NCBI GenBank assembly: GCA_000416085.1
Contig: KE356579.1
Coordinates: forward strand, 1,786,072-1,801,999
Origin: a halophilic archaeon J07HX64
Lineage (GTDB): Archaea; Halobacteriota; Halobacteria; Halobacteriales; Haloarculaceae
DNA length: 15,928 nt
Direction of reading: 5' to 3'
A program made the translations under genes and the position numbers. How positions within the stretch are numbered: position 1 is the stretch's first letter; each line of letters opens with the position of its first letter. The notes under the pieces are model-generated. The model did not search any database and was not told the origin of the DNA. It saw only the letters and a list, made by a program, of their open reading frames with translations. Below are positions 6,369 to 12,553 of the stretch, one piece after another.

Positions 6369-7894
6369 ATCGCACGGCACTCGCGGACAGTCTCCTCGTC
6401 GCACGGCTGTACCTGCTCCGTGGCTGGCGGCGTGCAATCGCCAACCCGCGCACACTCGCACTCAAGGCCGGTGTCCTCGTCGCGCTCTGGCTGTTCGTCG
6501 TCACGGGCGATGCCCGGACGCTCCCCTCCGAGGTCGAACCGGAACGGTTCAAAGAGATGATGCGGGGCGCCGCGGCCGGACTCTGGCTCGCTTTCGTCGC
6601 GGTTGCGGCTCTCAGCACACCAACGGCGGCGCGCTCGGTCCAGGGGAGCTCCTTTCTGCTCCGGTCTGCCGGTCTCCGCCCGACGCTGTGGGGGACGATG
6701 CTCGGCAAGTACGCCCGGCGGGTCGCTATCTTCGGCGCGTTCGTGGTCGCAACGGCGTTTGTCCTCGCCTGGGGGTTCGATGTCCCGACCCGCAACCCGC
6801 TCACCTTCGTCGCGTTGCTCGTGTTCTTCCTGACAGCTGAACTCACCGGGATGGCGGTCCGTCTCGGTGTCGCGGCGACGGGTGTCCAACTCGGAGATAC
6901 CGGGCGTGTCCTGTTCGGAGGTGTCGGGGTTATCGTGCTGTCGGTGGGTGTCGGATACCCCGAGGAGTCCATCGCACTGCTGTCACATCTGCCGGTTGCC
7001 GCGTTCGGTGAGGCGTTCATAATGGGTATTCCGGAGGTGGCGGCAGACGAGACACTGGTCGTCTGGGCGACCGCCGGCGGTGTTGTCGGGTCGCTCGTGC
7101 TCGCCGTGGTGATCGAGCAGTTTGCCCTCCGGAGCTGGTTCACCGGTGGCAGTCGCGAGCGGGCGGGCGCAGAGCGCACCCGTGTCGACGACCTGCTCGG
7201 CCGTCTCGGTATTACTGGTCCGACACGTGCCGTTGCCTGGCGGCTCTGGCTCCAGTCCCGGCGACGGCCGCTCGTGCTCGGCCTGCTCGCGGTACCCGCG
7301 CTGGTCGTCGGTCTCGCTCTCGTCGAACCCGGGGGAACCGATATCCCCCTCTTCCCGCTGTCTATCGGTCTCTACGCTGTCTGGATGGCAACCGTCAGTG
7401 TCGGGCTCAATCCGCTCTCCTCCGAGGACGAGACACTCACACACCTGCTCTCGGCCCCGGGGCGCGATATTGTCCGTGGCTACGCGCTGACGACGGTCTG
7501 TCTCGGTATCCCTGTCACCGTCGCGGCGGTGTCACTCGCCGGGGTCCTCGTCGGACCGCTGTGGCTGACGGTGCCGGCACTCCTCGTCAGCGTCGCTGTC
7601 CTGCTCGGTGTCGTCCCCGGGGCTATCGCGATCGGACTCATTATGCCCCGCGTCGGTGCGCTCGAGCAGTCGGTCGACGGACCGATAACACCGAGCAAGT
7701 TCGCCATCGGGGTCCACTCTGTGCTTCTCGGCCTGCTCGTGGCCCCGGCAACCCTCGTCATCACGTTCGCCGGTCGGGTCCCACCGGTTGCCGTCTACGC
7801 CGGCAGCGGTGTGACCATCCTCGCCGCGCTGCTCACCGGGACTGTCGCTCTGAACCTCGCTGCCAACCGTCTCGACGGCATGACACTCGGCTGA
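6365..7894 (+). CDS. ABC transporter permease, 12-TM membrane protein
   Basis: A 509-residue polytopic protein, the membrane partner of the preceding ATPase. Hydrophobic segments lie at about residues 32-48, 70-86, 119-137, 145-160, 183-197, 232-252, 303-321, 328-347, 374-396, 399-426, 447-468 and 476-500. There are thus two blocks of six helices joined by a charged cytoplasmic loop (259-300, RERAGAERTRVDDLLGRLG). This is twice the size of a usual six-helix ABC-2 permease, so it looks like a fused or duplicated permease able to form the channel alone. It is probably an exporter; the substrate is unknown. No strong primary motif allows a narrower family call. Confidence 0.82.
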   Translation: MNRTALADSLLVARLYLLRGWRRAIANPRTLALKAGVLVALWLFVVTGDARTLPSEVEPERFKEMMRGAAAGLWLAFVAVAALSTPTAARSVQGSSFLLRSAGLRPTLWGTMLGKYARRVAIFGAFVVATAFVLAWGFDVPTRNPLTFVALLVFFLTAELTGMAVRLGVAATGVQLGDTGRVLFGGVGVIVLSVGVGYPEESIALLSHLPVAAFGEAFIMGIPEVAADETLVVWATAGGVVGSLVLAVVIEQFALRSWFTGGSRERAGAERTRVDDLLGRLGITGPTRAVAWRLWLQSRRRPLVLGLLAVPALVVGLALVEPGGTDIPLFPLSIGLYAVWMATVSVGLNPLSSEDETLTHLLSAPGRDIVRGYALTTVCLGIPVTVAAVSLAGVLVGPLWLTVPALLVSVAVLLGVVPGAIAIGLIMPRVGALEQSVDGPITPSKFAIGVHSVLLGLLVAPATLVITFAGRVPPVAVYAGSGVTILAALLTGTVALNLAANRLDGMTLG

Positions 7895-7983
7895 GTGTGG
7901 GCACCGACTGTCGAGTGGGGCCTGAGGTGTCTATGTTTCTCCCAGGACTGCTCGAGTTCGCTCGCGGCGGTTGCCGTCTGTTC

Positions 7984-7990
7984 TTTTTTT
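7984..7990 (+). terminator. T-run terminator of the ABC operon
   Basis: Seven consecutive T residues preceded by TTC, about 90 bp after the permease stop. Archaeal RNA polymerase terminates at such U-runs without needing a hairpin. Confidence 0.5.
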
Positions 7991-8068
7991 GTTCGGGCCT
8001 CGCGATGTGCAGGACCGGCTCTAAACCGGCGGAAAACCTCCTGTTCGGGCCTGCGGCCATGCGCGGAC
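7991..8068. repeat. Imperfect direct repeat of about 26 bp
   Basis: GTTCGGGCCT occurs at 7991-8000 and 8043-8052. Each copy continues with GCG, then ATGTGCAGGAC or ATGCGCGGAC. Between them lies a small hairpin CCGG-CTCTAAA-CCGG (8015-8029). Function unknown; it could be a structured transcript or an old short duplication beside the tRNA gene. Confidence 0.4.
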
Positions 8069-8141
8069 TGTGACCTACAGATGTCAGATCGGTCCTGCTC
8101 TCACACCAGACCGCTCGCTCCGCTCGCGGTTCTCGGTTCAG

Positions 8142-8226
8142 TGCGCGAGACCGGATTTGAACCGGCGGACCCCTACGGGACAGCGTCCTAAGCGCTGCAC
8201 CTTTGGCCTGGCTCGGTCACCCGCGC
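8142..8226 (-). tRNA. tRNA-Leu(UAG)
   Basis: An 85-nt class II tRNA on the minus strand. The acceptor GCGCGGG (8226-8220) pairs with CTCGCGC (8149-8143), with one G-U pair, followed by discriminator A at 8142; CCA is not encoded. The anticodon stem-loop is CAGCG-CTTAGGA-CGCTG, giving anticodon UAG (8190-8188). The long variable arm expected of tRNA-Leu lies between the anticodon stem and the T arm, and the T arm contains GGTTCAAATCC. No intron is visible. Confidence 0.97.
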
Positions 8227-8248
8227 GCAAACGTCTCTTGCACAACGG

Positions 8249-8256
8249 CTATAAAG
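8249..8256 (-). promoter_or_regulatory. TATA box for tRNA-Leu
   Basis: CTTTATAG on the minus strand, centred 26 bp upstream of the mature 5' end at 8226, so transcription would start at or very near the mature end. Confidence 0.65.
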
Positions 8257-8278
8257 AGCGCTTCGTTCCCGGACCGGG

Positions 8279-8286
8279 TTTTATAT
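8279..8286 (+). promoter_or_regulatory. TATA box for the TFB-like gene
   Basis: TTTTATAT, centred about 27 bp upstream of the ATG at 8309, fits a leaderless mRNA. The tRNA-Leu TATA box faces the other way only 23 bp to the left. Confidence 0.65.
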
Positions 8287-8308
8287 CGTTCCGTGAGTAT
8301 GTGTGTGT

Positions 8309-8617
8309 ATGTATCGGGCGCGTGACGAGCGTGACAACGCGGAGTGGCTGACCGACCTCGAAACGGCAGCGGACCGACTCGACCTCGGCACAGATGCCCG
8401 GTCGTGTGCACGCGATGTCTTTCTCTCGGGGGTCCCACAGCAGGACCGCTCGAAACCCGCCACCGTGGCCGCAGCCCTGTACGTCGGTACGCTGGTGGCC
8501 GGTGACCAGCGCTCACAGGGCAACGTGGCCGACGCCGTCGGTGTCTCCCGACTTGCCGTCCAGCAGCGCTGGAAAGACCTACTCGAGAGCGCCGGACTCG
8601 ACGCCCCGGAGTGGTAA
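8309..8617 (+). CDS. Small TFB-like protein with a single cyclin-type repeat
   Basis: A 102-residue acidic protein starting MYRARDERDN. Its body (WLTDLETAADRLDLG, then SKPATVAAALYVGTLVAG, then SQGNVADAVGVSRLAVQQRW) follows the pattern of the second cyclin fold of archaeal transcription factor B, where the last segment is the helix-turn-helix that contacts the BRE. The N-terminal zinc ribbon and first cyclin repeat of a full TFB (about 300 residues) are absent, so it cannot recruit polymerase in the normal way. It could bind DNA or modulate TFB; that is inference. I believe similar short proteins are widespread in haloarchaea, so it is not a broken gene. The ATG at 8309 is preferred over the GTG at 8303 because of the TATA spacing. 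Confidence 0.85.
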   Translation: MYRARDERDNAEWLTDLETAADRLDLGTDARSCARDVFLSGVPQQDRSKPATVAAALYVGTLVAGDQRSQGNVADAVGVSRLAVQQRWKDLLESAGLDAPEW

Positions 8618-8683
8618 CCCGAACGACAAACACCGGTCCACAGTAACCGACGACACGACACCCCAAGTCCGGACGGCGGGATG

Positions 8684-9178
8684 CTACCGTTCGACGTCGG
8701 CCATCCAGCCATCGCGTTCGGGCGTGAGTGTGCCGTGTTCGTCCACCTCGCCACGGACGATACGCGTCGAGGAGAGCAGCTCGTCGTCCTCGGCGTAGAC
8801 GTGCTCGACCACCGCCAGTTGCAGCGGTTCATTGCCCTGTTTGCGACGGAGCTCGTTTATTCGCTTGCCTCCCGTTTTCGTCTCCGGCGAGACCACCAGC
8901 ACATCGAAGACCGGTTCCGTCGCGATGCCGGTCGGCGACTCGAGTTTCCGAACAGTAAACTCACAGTCGTACTCCTCGGCGAACTGTTCCAGTTCACCCG
9001 TTAGTTCCGTCTGACGTACCTGGTACGGACGCACTGGGCGGTCCTCTGCGCGGGTCCGGGGTGCAAGCTCGTCGCTAGTGAGTCCGACTGTCACGTTCCC
9101 GAGTTCGAACGCACGCTCGAACAGCGCGCGGTGACCATCGTGAACCGGGTCGAAGGTCCCGCCCAGTGCGACATCCAT
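8684..9178 (-). CDS. coaD: Phosphopantetheine adenylyltransferase, archaeal type
   Basis: Transfers AMP from ATP to 4'-phosphopantetheine, giving dephospho-CoA, the fourth step of CoA synthesis. The 164 residues match the archaeal/eukaryotic-type PPAT family (COG1019). The nucleotidyltransferase signature is GGTFDPVHDGHRAL (residues 6-19), with the H-x-G-H pair H13 and H16. The second conserved site is LLSSTRIVRGEVDEHG (134-149), equivalent to ISSTxIR. ATG 9178 opens directly on the first beta strand (MDVALGGTFD), as usual for the family. A TATA-like CCATAACA (minus, 9202-9209) sits 26 bp upstream, predicting a leaderless mRNA. Convergent with the TFB-like gene; the 66 bp between them hold nothing recognisable. 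Confidence 0.94.
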   Translation of the reverse strand: MDVALGGTFDPVHDGHRALFERAFELGNVTVGLTSDELAPRTRAEDRPVRPYQVRQTELTGELEQFAEEYDCEFTVRKLESPTGIATEPVFDVLVVSPETKTGGKRINELRRKQGNEPLQLAVVEHVYAEDDELLSSTRIVRGEVDEHGTLTPERDGWMADVER

Positions 9179-9201
9179 GTCCGTCGTGATGGTGTGCCTG
9201 C

Positions 9202-9209
9202 TGTTATGG
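9202..9209 (-). promoter_or_regulatory. TATA box for coaD
   Basis: CCATAACA on the minus strand, centred about 27 bp upstream of the start codon at 9178. It lies just past the 3' end of the winged-helix gene (9241), so coaD can be transcribed independently of it. Confidence 0.45.
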
Positions 9210-9240
9210 ATTGCGGTACAGGCTCACACAGTGCGGTCTG

Positions 9241-9822
9241 TTACGACTCATCGGAGTCGTCGTGGGTATCGTGTCCGTCACTGGTCCCGGTGCTCATCCC
9301 GTCGGTGACACTGTCGTCGTGTTCCTCGCGGACCGTGATCGTCACCGGTTCGTCGGAGCTCTCCGACTCGTCTCCGTCGCGGTACTCCTCAAAGCTGAAC
9401 ACGGTGTTCAACTGTTCCTGAACGTCGCCGACTATCTCCGCGACGAGCTCACTCGGCGGGAGCGCGCTGTACTCGTAGGGGTCGTTACCAGCAGCCTGGC
9501 TCTCGCGTTTGGTGCGTGTCACGTTGCCTTCCTCGTGAAGGTCGGCGAGCACCTCGTCGACCGTGCTCGGGTACAGACCCGTTCCCTCTGCTACCTCGTT
9601 GCTGGTGCTGTCCGGATTCTGGCAGAGATGCACGTAGATGCGGGCTCGTGTATCGGTGTCGAGTACCCACGACAGCAGGTCGATGATGTTCTCGTCGAAC
9701 TGCTCTCGTGCTCTGTCTGCCTCCTGTTCGAGTCGCTCCCGCACGTCGGGTCCACTGTCGGTCTCGGTTCCGTCAGAGTCGGCCGTCTCTCCCTCACCGT
9801 CTGAAGTATCATCAGCAGACAT
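9241..9822 (-). CDS. Winged-helix transcriptional regulator
   Basis: A 193-residue, highly acidic, probably cytosolic DNA-binding protein. A disordered Asp/Glu/Ser-rich N-terminus (1-25) leads into a helix (RERLEQEADRAREQFDENI). A winged helix-turn-helix follows at about 46-106: DLLSWVLDTDTRARIYVHL, then SNEVAEGTGLYPSTVDEVLA (recognition helix) and NVTRTKRES (wing). A conserved PYEYSALPPSELV segment (115-127) and a helix VQEQLNTVFSFEEY precede an acidic low-complexity tail. I recognise the layout from haloarchaeal helix-turn-helix proteins of the ArsR/TrmB-like sort. No ligand-binding cysteines are evident, so the signal is unknown. It lies upstream of coaD on the same strand, 62 bp away, and is divergent from the metallophosphoesterase. 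Confidence 0.85.
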   Translation of the reverse strand: MSADDTSDGEGETADSDGTETDSGPDVRERLEQEADRAREQFDENIIDLLSWVLDTDTRARIYVHLCQNPDSTSNEVAEGTGLYPSTVDEVLADLHEEGNVTRTKRESQAAGNDPYEYSALPPSELVAEIVGDVQEQLNTVFSFEEYRDGDESESSDEPVTITVREEHDDSVTDGMSTGTSDGHDTHDDSDES

Positions 9823-9850
9823 GTTCTATCCTGAGCAAAGCGATTGCCTG

Positions 9851-9860
9851 ATAAAAATCT
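9851..9860 (-). promoter_or_regulatory. TATA box for the winged-helix regulator
   Basis: AGATTTTTAT on the minus strand, centred near 9856, predicts initiation near 9830 and a leader of about 8 nt. Confidence 0.5.
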
Positions 9861-9890
9861 TGCCTCAGTGGTTCGCAGTGCGGGACGGTC

Positions 9891-10020
9891 GGCACGCTCA
9901 GGGTGTAGTCATCACACTCAGGATGCAGTCGGCACGCTCAGGATGCAGTCGGCACGCTCAGGATGCAGTCGGCACGCTCAGGATGCAGTCGGCACGCTCA
10001 GGATGCAGTCGGCACGCTCA
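9891..10020. repeat. 20-bp tandem repeat array, 6.5 units
   Basis: Unit GGCACGCTCAGGATGCAGTC, starting at 9891, 9911, 9931, 9951, 9971 and 9991, plus a half unit at 10011-10020. From 9917 to 10020 the 20-bp period is perfect. The first two units carry five substitutions: GGGTGTAGTC in unit 1 and ATCACACTCA in unit 2. There are no unique spacers, so it is not a CRISPR. It fills the space between two divergent genes, and its last bases (CTCA) run into the candidate promoter of the phosphoesterase. The open frames that cross it are artefacts of the repeat. Confidence 0.95.
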
Positions 10021-10025
10021 TTACG
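10018..10025 (+). promoter_or_regulatory. Weak TATA-like element for the metallophosphoesterase
   Basis: TCATTACG lies 21-28 bp upstream of the ATG at 10046, the right place for a TATA box, but is a poor match. Its first three bases belong to the last tandem-repeat half unit. Confidence 0.3.
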
Positions 10026-10045
10026 CGCCGCCCACGAAAACAGAT

Positions 10046-10738
10046 ATGGACGGGTTGGACGGACTGCGGTTGCGCGACCGGGCTGTGGTCCTCGAGGACG
10101 TGCTGGTGCTCGCGGACCTGCACGTCGGGAAGGCGGCGGCGTCGAACGTCGAGGTTCCCGTCGGAGCGGGGACCGACATGGTCGACCGGGTCGCGACACT
10201 GTGTGAGCGGTTCGACCCCCGGGCGGTGGTCGTCGCAGGCGACCTGTTGCACTCGTTCAACACGGTCCCGCGACTCATCGAGGAGACCCTCGACGGGTTC
10301 CGGGAGGCAACCCGCGGGGTCGACGCGGAGGTGGTGGTCACACCGGGGAACCACGACACCATGCTCGATGTGGTCTGGGGTGGGACGACAACAGGGGAGT
10401 ACCGCGTCGGTGACACGGTAATCTGTCACGGCCACGTCGAACCCGACGCCGAGGCGGACCGCTACATCGTCGGTCACGACCATCCCACGATCACAATCGA
10501 GGGCCACACCCGGCCGTGCTATCTCGCCGGCGAGGCTGTCTACCGGGGCGCCGACCTGTTGATGCTTCCGTCGTTCAACCGTCTCGTCAGCGGTGTCGAG
10601 GTAAACGAGATGTCCGCGACCGACTTTCTCTCCCCGATGATCCGGGATGCGGACGCGCTCGCCCCGGTCGTACGCGACACGAACCGCGACGAGACGCTCG
10701 CGTTCCCGCCACTCGGTGCGTTCCGGCAGCATCTGTGA
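10046..10738 (+). CDS. Calcineurin-like metallophosphoesterase (COG1407 type)
   Basis: A 230-residue binuclear-metal phosphoesterase, cytosolic. All family motifs are present in order: DLHVG (residues 24-28), GDLLHS (65-70), GNHD (101-104), the His in CHGH (127-130) and GHDHP (143-147). Length and the short N-terminal VLADLHVGK segment fit the archaeal COG1407 group, whose bacterial relatives are linked to DNA ligases and helicases. The substrate is not known; a phosphodiesterase role on nucleic-acid ends is possible but not shown by the sequence. ATG 10046 gives the family-typical N-terminus; upstream frames translate the tandem repeats and are rejected. No obvious terminator follows; the next 198 bp up to 10936 hold only the next promoter. 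Confidence 0.9.
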   Translation: MDGLDGLRLRDRAVVLEDVLVLADLHVGKAAASNVEVPVGAGTDMVDRVATLCERFDPRAVVVAGDLLHSFNTVPRLIEETLDGFREATRGVDAEVVVTPGNHDTMLDVVWGGTTTGEYRVGDTVICHGHVEPDAEADRYIVGHDHPTITIEGHTRPCYLAGEAVYRGADLLMLPSFNRLVSGVEVNEMSATDFLSPMIRDADALAPVVRDTNRDETLAFPPLGAFRQHL

Positions 10739-10907
10739 CGGGACACGGTCTGGTCGGTGAAACAAAACAAACCACCGGCCTCTGGCAACTCCTCCGGACG
10801 ACAGGCGCTGACCGTGCCTCCAAACCTGTGTGCGTCCGCCGAAGACACCAACTCCAGCGTGTCGGTGCACAGCTCTGCCGAGTTCGGATTCAGCGTTCAC
10901 CGCAGAA

Positions 10908-10915
10908 GCTAACTT
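10908..10915 (+). promoter_or_regulatory. TATA-like box for the aminopeptidase gene
   Basis: GCTAACTT, centred 26 bp upstream of the ATG at 10937, implies a leaderless mRNA. A perfect anti-16S sequence GGAGGT (10931-10936) abuts the ATG with no spacer, so it could not serve that start in the usual way. Confidence 0.4.
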
Positions 10916-10936
10916 CTGGGCGGGGTAAGAGGAGGT

Positions 10937-11881
10937 ATGAGCGAACTCCGCGACCCGGCAGAGACGGCAGTGAATCAGTGTCTGGATCTCGAGGCCGGCG
11001 AGTCGTTTGCCGTTGTCACCGACAGGAAACGCGAGCACATCGCCGAGGCGCTGTACGAGGTGGCGGGTGAGGTCACGGACGACGTGACGTTGGTCCGGTA
11101 CCCGGTGGGTGAACAACACGGTGCCGAACCGCCCGAACCTGTTGCGGCCGCGATGGCCGGCGCCGATGTCGTCCTCGCACCGACCACAAAGAGTCTGAGT
11201 CACACCACCGCCCGCGCAGACGCGACCGGTGGTGGCACGCGTGCCGCAACCCTGCCCGGTATCACCGAGGCGGTGTTCGCCACCGGACTCGACGCCGACT
11301 ACAGCCACATCGCCGCGGCCTGCGAGGCTGTGCTCGAACAGGTTGCCGGCGCCGACGAGCTCCGTGTCACCTCCCCCCAGGGAACGGACATCACGCTCGA
11401 ACCCGGTTCTCGTGAGTGGATTCCCGACACCGGAGTCGTCCACGAACCCGGCGACTTCTCGAATCTCCCGGCCGGCGAGGTGTTCGTCAGCCCCGAAACC
11501 GCGAATGGCCGGGTTGTCGTCGACGGGACGATGCGGCCACACGGTCGACTCAACGGCGACCAGGTGGCGTTTACTGTCGAGGATGGCCACGTCACCAGCA
11601 TCGAGGACGAGAGTGTCCGCGCGGAACTCGAGGCTGCGGCGGCAACGGCCGGCGAGGATGTCTACAATCTCGCAGAGTTAGGTATCGGCACGAACGTCGC
11701 CGTGACCGAACTCGTCGGGTCGGTGCTGCTCGACGAGAAGGCTGGCGGGACCGTCCACCTCGCAATCGGTGACAGCCACGCAATCGGCGGCGATGTCTCC
11801 GTTCCTATTCACCTCGACGGCATTCTCACGGAGCCGACTGTCTACGCCGACGGGACCGAACTCGACCTGCCGCGTGCCTGA
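10937..11881 (+). CDS. Aminopeptidase, M29-like (AmpS/COG2309)
   Basis: A 314-residue metallopeptidase of the thermophilic aminopeptidase family, expected to remove N-terminal residues from peptides in the cytosol using two metal ions. The hallmark NLPAGEVFVSP (residues 176-186) supplies a metal-binding Glu (E181). AELGIGTN (246-253) supplies the second Glu. DEKAGGTVHLAIGDSH (266-281) and PIHLDGI (290-296) supply the His/Asp ligands typical of M29. The N-terminal part (GADVVLAPTTKSLSHTTAR, 75-93) matches the substrate-binding domain. It is somewhat shorter than the classic enzymes of about 370-410 residues but complete in motifs. Upstream is the phosphoesterase; no operon partner is evident. 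Confidence 0.88.
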   Translation: MSELRDPAETAVNQCLDLEAGESFAVVTDRKREHIAEALYEVAGEVTDDVTLVRYPVGEQHGAEPPEPVAAAMAGADVVLAPTTKSLSHTTARADATGGGTRAATLPGITEAVFATGLDADYSHIAAACEAVLEQVAGADELRVTSPQGTDITLEPGSREWIPDTGVVHEPGDFSNLPAGEVFVSPETANGRVVVDGTMRPHGRLNGDQVAFTVEDGHVTSIEDESVRAELEAAAATAGEDVYNLAELGIGTNVAVTELVGSVLLDEKAGGTVHLAIGDSHAIGGDVSVPIHLDGILTEPTVYADGTELDLPRA

Positions 11882-12000
11882 CCCACCGTGACTGTCGTGG
11901 CCTGTCTCCGTCTGCCCGGCACAGACTCCCCGTCGCTGTCGTGACCCGGTTCTCGTGTGGCGGACACGCGTCTCGACCAGGCAACCGAACGGATAGTTGG

Positions 12001-12009
12001 GTTAATATG
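12001..12009 (+). promoter_or_regulatory. TATA box for the small membrane protein gene
   Basis: GTTAATATG, centred 28 bp upstream of the ATG at 12033, favours that ATG and a leaderless mRNA over the GTG at 12018. Confidence 0.5.
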
Positions 12010-12032
12010 CGTTCTGGGTGAATAAAAGTCAG

Positions 12033-12539
12033 ATGAACAAGAGTCCGCGCAAGACAATCGGGGGCATCACGCTGTCGATGTTCGGTATCGGGGTGGGGAT
12101 AGCACTCGTCGCGGTGCTGAGCGGTGCGTGGATCAGTGCGACGATCGTCCCGGAACTCGGGGCCGCCGAGGAGGAAGTTGTCACGTCGTACACGCCGCTC
12201 GCCTTTCTGTCGGTCACCGCACTGGGGGCGCCGATTGTCGCCGGCATTGTCGGTCTGACGAGATCAGAGGCCTCCGAGACGACCCGGGACGCCGCTGTCA
12301 TCGGAGTCGCGTGTCTCGTCGGGGCGACGCTGATGGTGCTCGTCGCCGGTGTCGGTATCGCGTTCTCCGAACCGACCGGACCACAGGAGGTCGACAACGG
12401 AAACTCGAGCGATGGGGGCGAGAACAGTGACAACGCTAGCTCGGATCAGCCGACCGTACTGGACATCGTCGGGTTGGCAGGGCTGTGTGGGGTCGGTGCA
12501 CTCGTCTCCGGGTTCGTGACCGCGCGGTTCGGTGGCTAA
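12033..12539 (+). CDS. Hypothetical 4-TM membrane protein
   Basis: 168 residues, family not recognised. After a basic N-terminus (MNKSPRKT), hydrophobic segments lie at about 10-35, 55-75, 87-111 and 141-164. Between TM1 and TM2 is a short acidic loop (ELGAAEEEVV). Between TM3 and TM4 is a low-complexity Asn/Ser/Gly/Asp stretch (120-139), probably facing the salt-rich exterior. The layout suggests a small integral membrane protein with no catalytic motif. Convergent with the large surface-protein gene, stops 14 bp apart. An in-frame GTG at 12018 would add five residues. Confidence 0.75.
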   Translation: MNKSPRKTIGGITLSMFGIGVGIALVAVLSGAWISATIVPELGAAEEEVVTSYTPLAFLSVTALGAPIVAGIVGLTRSEASETTRDAAVIGVACLVGATLMVLVAGVGIAFSEPTGPQEVDNGNSSDGGENSDNASSDQPTVLDIVGLAGLCGVGALVSGFVTARFGG

Positions 12540-12553
12540 GGTCCGACCGTTGC

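Noticed and set aside
9891..10020. CRISPR array
   Set aside because: Units are contiguous 20-bp copies with no unique spacers and no cas genes in the window.
9638..10045. Long plus-strand frame through the tandem repeats joined to the phosphoesterase, with 20-residue periodic peptide
   Set aside because: A 20-bp unit without stops leaves frames open and yields a 20-residue period automatically. The upstream part is antisense to the winged-helix gene, and the phosphoesterase family starts at 10046.
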